From contig CAMATR010000095.1 of NCBI GenBank assembly GCA_945861175.1, positions 1 through 6,856 on the forward strand: 6,856 nt of DNA. The letters run 5' to 3'. The notes beneath the pieces were generated by a model. It was not told the origin of the DNA. It worked only from the letters and a program-made list of their open reading frames with translations, and did no database searches. This stretch comes from Chitinophaga pinensis. GTDB lineage: Bacteria > Bacteroidota > Bacteroidia > Flavobacteriales_D > Crocinitomicaceae. Of this stretch, positions 5,945-6,856 are shown one piece after another; within the stretch, counting starts at the first letter, position 1, and each line of letters opens with the position of its first letter. The translations under genes and the position numbers were made by a program.

Positions 5945-6583
5945 TTATAATTTAAAAGAAATACCAATAGATGCATTGAAAATATTACCCATTGTTTTAT
6001 TCTCTTCGGGACTCAAAATCCTATCAACATAATTGCTTTGCATTGCTAAAAGAACCAAACAAAGGTCTGCGTTAACAGAAAGTTTTTCAGTTAATTTGTA
6101 TTGAGGATTCAATCCGAAGATAAAGTTTATCATATCATCATTCCCTTTAAAACCAGGGTCATTAAATACTTCACCACTCGAAGTATAGACGTCCTTAAAA
6201 CTTGGGTTGGAATTTGTCGCGAAACCAAAACCGCCGTGAAACTTTAAACCGAAAGTTTCAGTACCAAAACCGGCGAGGTCACTAACATTAACAACACCTT
6301 GAAGAGAAGCGCGAATCAATAAAGAATTGTCTTCTACTGTCCCAGTTGCATTTTTTGCTGTGAAAATGTCAAAACCTAAATCAGTTTTGATTGCATATAG
6401 CTCGTTTAATTTGTAAGCAACACCAGCGTCTATGTGAAAACCAGCACCCAAAGATGCAGAATCGGAAGTTGTGCCGCCAAAACGTGTGCCGGTGTTCAAG
6501 TCGAAATAAAGATTTTCAGTTATTGATTGAGAAAAAGTCCCTATAGATAAGGAAATGAAAACGAAAAGGGCTATTTTTTTCAT
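5945..6583 (-). CDS. Small outer-membrane beta-barrel protein
   Basis: 212 residues. Residues 1-18 are a signal peptide (MKKIALFVFISLSIGTFS, cleavage likely before Q19). The mature protein has the strand pattern of an eight-stranded OmpA-like or OmpW-like barrel: NLYFDLNTGTRFGG, then GAGFHIDAGVAYKL, YAIKTDLGFDIF, FGLKFHGGFGFAT, FIFGLNPQYKL, LSVNADLCLVLL and a last strand, IFNASIGISFKL. The C-terminal OmpA peptidoglycan-binding domain is absent and there is no stop or frameshift suggesting it was lost, so this appears to be a complete barrel-only protein. Specific function is not recognisable; adhesion, porin or structural roles are all possible. It is monocistronic, with a predicted promoter about 34 bp upstream of the ATG and a strong terminator just after the stop. 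The ATG at 6583 is fixed by the signal peptide. Confidence 0.75.
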   Translation of the reverse strand: MKKIALFVFISLSIGTFSQSITENLYFDLNTGTRFGGTTSDSASLGAGFHIDAGVAYKLNELYAIKTDLGFDIFTAKNATGTVEDNSLLIRASLQGVVNVSDLAGFGTETFGLKFHGGFGFATNSNPSFKDVYTSSGEVFNDPGFKGNDDMINFIFGLNPQYKLTEKLSVNADLCLVLLAMQSNYVDRILSPEENKTMGNIFNASIGISFKL

Positions 6584-6616
6584 AATGCGAAAAGTGTAAG
6601 TTTTTTATGTGCGATG

Positions 6617-6624
6617 CAAAGATA
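6617..6624 (-). promoter_or_regulatory. Predicted -7 promoter element for the 212-residue outer-membrane protein gene
   Basis: The minus strand reads TATCTTTG (6624 to 6617), an exact TAnnTTTG match identical to the tRNA-Phe -7 box. The leader to the ATG at 6583 would be about 29 nt. The region about 19 bp upstream is AT-rich with no clean TTTG, so the -33 box is not assigned. Confidence 0.5.
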
Positions 6625-6856
6625 TGTTTTCAATTTTAAAATTTAATTAGTTATACCGAATAAATTTAATCTAAAGCAAAACAAAAGCTCAAACCATTTT
6701 GGTTATTCTATAAAGTCTGCAAAAAGTGATGGGCTAATAAGTTTAATTCGAATAGCTTATAATTTAATCTGATTTTTTTATTAAGGATTTAATGTCAAAC
6801 TAGTTGGTAAAAGATAATGTTCCTTGAAATTCATTAAGGTTTGTTTGATTTTTTTT
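6625..6856. other. AT-rich intergenic stretch, no gene seen
   Basis: Upstream of the outer-membrane protein gene and running off the right edge. Both strands are rich in stops; the longest thing noted is a 17-codon ATG ORF on the minus strand, with no recognisable product. A small hairpin (AACCA/TGGTT, 6692-6704) has no U tract after it. Short words such as AATTTAATCT recur twice, as expected in AT-rich DNA. No RNA gene, promoter match or repeat array can be supported. Confidence 0.5.

Noticed and set aside
6692..6704. Small hairpin AACCA-TTT-TGGTT in the right-hand intergenic region
   Set aside because: A five-pair stem with a three-base loop, no U tract and no neighbouring gene end; consistent with chance.
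6736..6856. Recurring short words (AATTTAATCT, ATTAAGG, TTTGATTTTT) near the right edge
   Set aside because: Copies are few, short and irregularly spaced in very AT-rich DNA; they do not form a repeat array or origin-like iteron set.
1..6856. A new defence, secretion or mobile system
   Set aside because: All genes belong to core metabolism, translation or envelope families; no nuclease, helicase, integrase, transposase, toxin or repeat array is present.

Overview
This is an AT-rich window with the features of a Bacteroidota chromosome, most likely order Flavobacteriales. The evidence is threefold: predicted promoters follow the Bacteroidota pattern (TTTG-like -33 box, about 19 bp, then TAnnTTTG) and no strong Shine-Dalgarno sites stand out; the protein set includes a DUF5686/carboxypeptidase-regulatory-like outer-membrane protein, a lipoprotein-type LptC and a FadL-like porin homologue beside coaX; and the coaX - outer-membrane protein - lptC - small membrane protein order is one I recall as common in Flavobacteriia. 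I cannot name a genus.

Layout, left to right. Positions 1-103 (minus) hold the first 34 codons of kbl (glycine C-acetyltransferase), preceded by a short promoter region with a perfect 7-bp-arm inverted repeat over the predicted -7 box. Positions 162-2648 (minus) encode an 828-residue DUF5686-family outer-membrane protein. After a 154-bp gap holding a weak terminator candidate comes a tightly packed minus-strand cluster, transcribed from right to left: coaX (type III pantothenate kinase, 4947-5675), a 447-residue outer-membrane beta-barrel protein (3611-4954, 8-bp overlap with coaX), lptC (3036-3638, 28-bp overlap with the barrel gene) and a 73-residue two-helix membrane protein (2803-3024, 11 bp after lptC). 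Divergent from coaX, on the plus strand, lies tRNA-Phe(GAA) (5770-5842) with its own promoter and terminator. Facing it on the minus strand is a 212-residue outer-membrane beta-barrel protein (5945-6583) with its own promoter and terminator. The last roughly 230 bases (6625-6856) are AT-rich and hold no gene I can support.

How the genes fit together: the cluster joins an essential CoA-biosynthesis enzyme to cell-envelope functions (LPS transport and an outer-membrane protein). Apart from kbl, coaX and the tRNA gene, every gene here encodes a predicted exported or membrane protein. The window looks like ordinary core genome. I see no mobile element, CRISPR array, toxin-antitoxin pair or defence system, and no convincing sign of a new system. 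The points worth a second look are small: a near-leaderless coaX transcript, a possible operator at kbl, an overlap-encoded N-terminus on LptC, an apparent break in the usual gene order after lptC, and a charged low-complexity insert in the DUF5686 protein.
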